Origin: an uncultured Ruminococcus sp.
GTDB taxonomy: Bacteria; Bacillota; Clostridia; Oscillospirales; Ruminococcaceae
Direction of reading: 5' to 3'
Length of the DNA stretch: 6,573 bases
Assembly (NCBI GenBank): GCA_900554975.1
Contig: USJI01000066.1
Coordinates: 1-6,573, forward strand
Below the pieces are notes generated by a model that saw nothing but the letters and a program-made list of their open reading frames with translations, was not told the DNA's origin and ran no database searches. The position numbers and the translations under genes are program-made. This document shows, piece after piece, positions 6,264 through 6,573 of the stretch. Positions within the stretch are counted from its first letter, which is position 1; each line of letters begins with the position of its first letter.

Positions 6264-6273
6264 ATTTTTTATA

Positions 6274-6573
6274 ATGAAAACAGCAGTAATTTACTGGAGC
6301 GGTACAGGTAATACACAGCAGATGGCAGAAGCAGTTGCAGAAGGTGCAGTTGCAGAGCTTTTCAGTGTTTCAGAATTCAGTGGAAATATAGAGGATTATG
6401 ACAGAGTTGCTTTCGGTTGTCCGGCTATGGGTGCTGAGGAACTTGAGGATTCAGAATTTGAACCATTCTTTTCCGGTGTGGTTGACAAGCTTAGCGGAAA
6501 AAAAGTTGCTCTTTTTGGCTCATACGGCTGGGGCGACGGTGAATGGATGAGAAACTGGGAGGACACCTGTAAG
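6274..6573 (+). CDS. Flavodoxin (3'-truncated by window end)
   Basis: The first 100 residues of a short-chain flavodoxin, an FMN electron carrier that can substitute for ferredoxin when iron is scarce (established for the family). The phosphate-binding loop SGTGNT is at 9-14, GCPAMG at 48-53, the SEFEPFF segment follows, and the second FMN loop is [10 protein letters not shown]. The overall match is to Clostridium/Megasphaera-type flavodoxins of about 138 residues, so roughly 40 residues are missing beyond the window. The stretch from SGTGNT to GCPAMG appears 6-7 residues shorter than I recall for C. beijerinckii flavodoxin, removing the turn between helix 1 and strand 2. It is the third gene of the DUF2325-DUF3793 operon and shares its control. 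The family call is firm; which reaction it serves is unknown. Confidence 0.93.
   Translation, partial: MKTAVIYWSGTGNTQQMAEAVAEGAVAELFSVSEFSGNIEDYDRVAFGCPAMGAEELEDSEFEPFFSGVVDKLSGKKVALFGSYGWGDGEWMRNWEDTCK

Overview
The window looks like chromosomal DNA of a cellulolytic, cellulosome-forming Firmicute, most likely a Ruminococcus of the R. flavefaciens type. Evidence for this: two secreted cellulases end in dockerin modules, the GH9 enzyme has long Thr/Lys/Ala-rich linkers and a ruminococcal-looking internal module, genes are preceded by strong AGGAGG ribosome binding sites, and DUF4317, DUF2325 and DUF3793 proteins are typical of anaerobic Clostridia. Species assignment is inference.

Left part (1-4031): two convergent cellulase genes. 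A GH9 endoglucanase with a C-terminal CBM-like module and dockerin runs rightward (47-2383). A GH5 (subfamily-1-like) endoglucanase with dockerin runs leftward (4031-2427). They share one GC-rich bidirectional terminator hairpin (about 2395-2428). Both enzymes have signal peptides and should act outside the cell, docked on cohesins of a scaffoldin; their dockerins are of clearly different sequence classes.

Middle (4028-5236): a cytoplasmic DUF4317 protein of unknown function is encoded directly upstream of the GH5 gene and overlaps it by ATGA, so the two are likely one translationally coupled operon driven by a good minus-strand promoter at 5208-5236.

Right part (5258-6573): a divergent operon with a near-consensus promoter encodes a DUF2325 protein, a DUF3793 protein and a flavodoxin cut by the window end. 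Three copies of the inverted repeat GTTA-N8-TAAC lie at its promoter, its leader and the first intergenic gap. They look like sites for an unidentified regulator. The flavodoxin and the Cys-rich small proteins suggest a redox or iron-limitation response (inference).

Most worth a second look: the triple GTTA-N8-TAAC array, an exact 22-bp in-frame direct repeat bracketing the GH9 accessory module, and the coupling of a DUF4317 gene to a cellulosomal cellulase. No tRNA, rRNA, insertion sequence or CRISPR array was seen, and no gene-free stretch exceeds 300 bases (the longest is 173 bases, 5174-5346).
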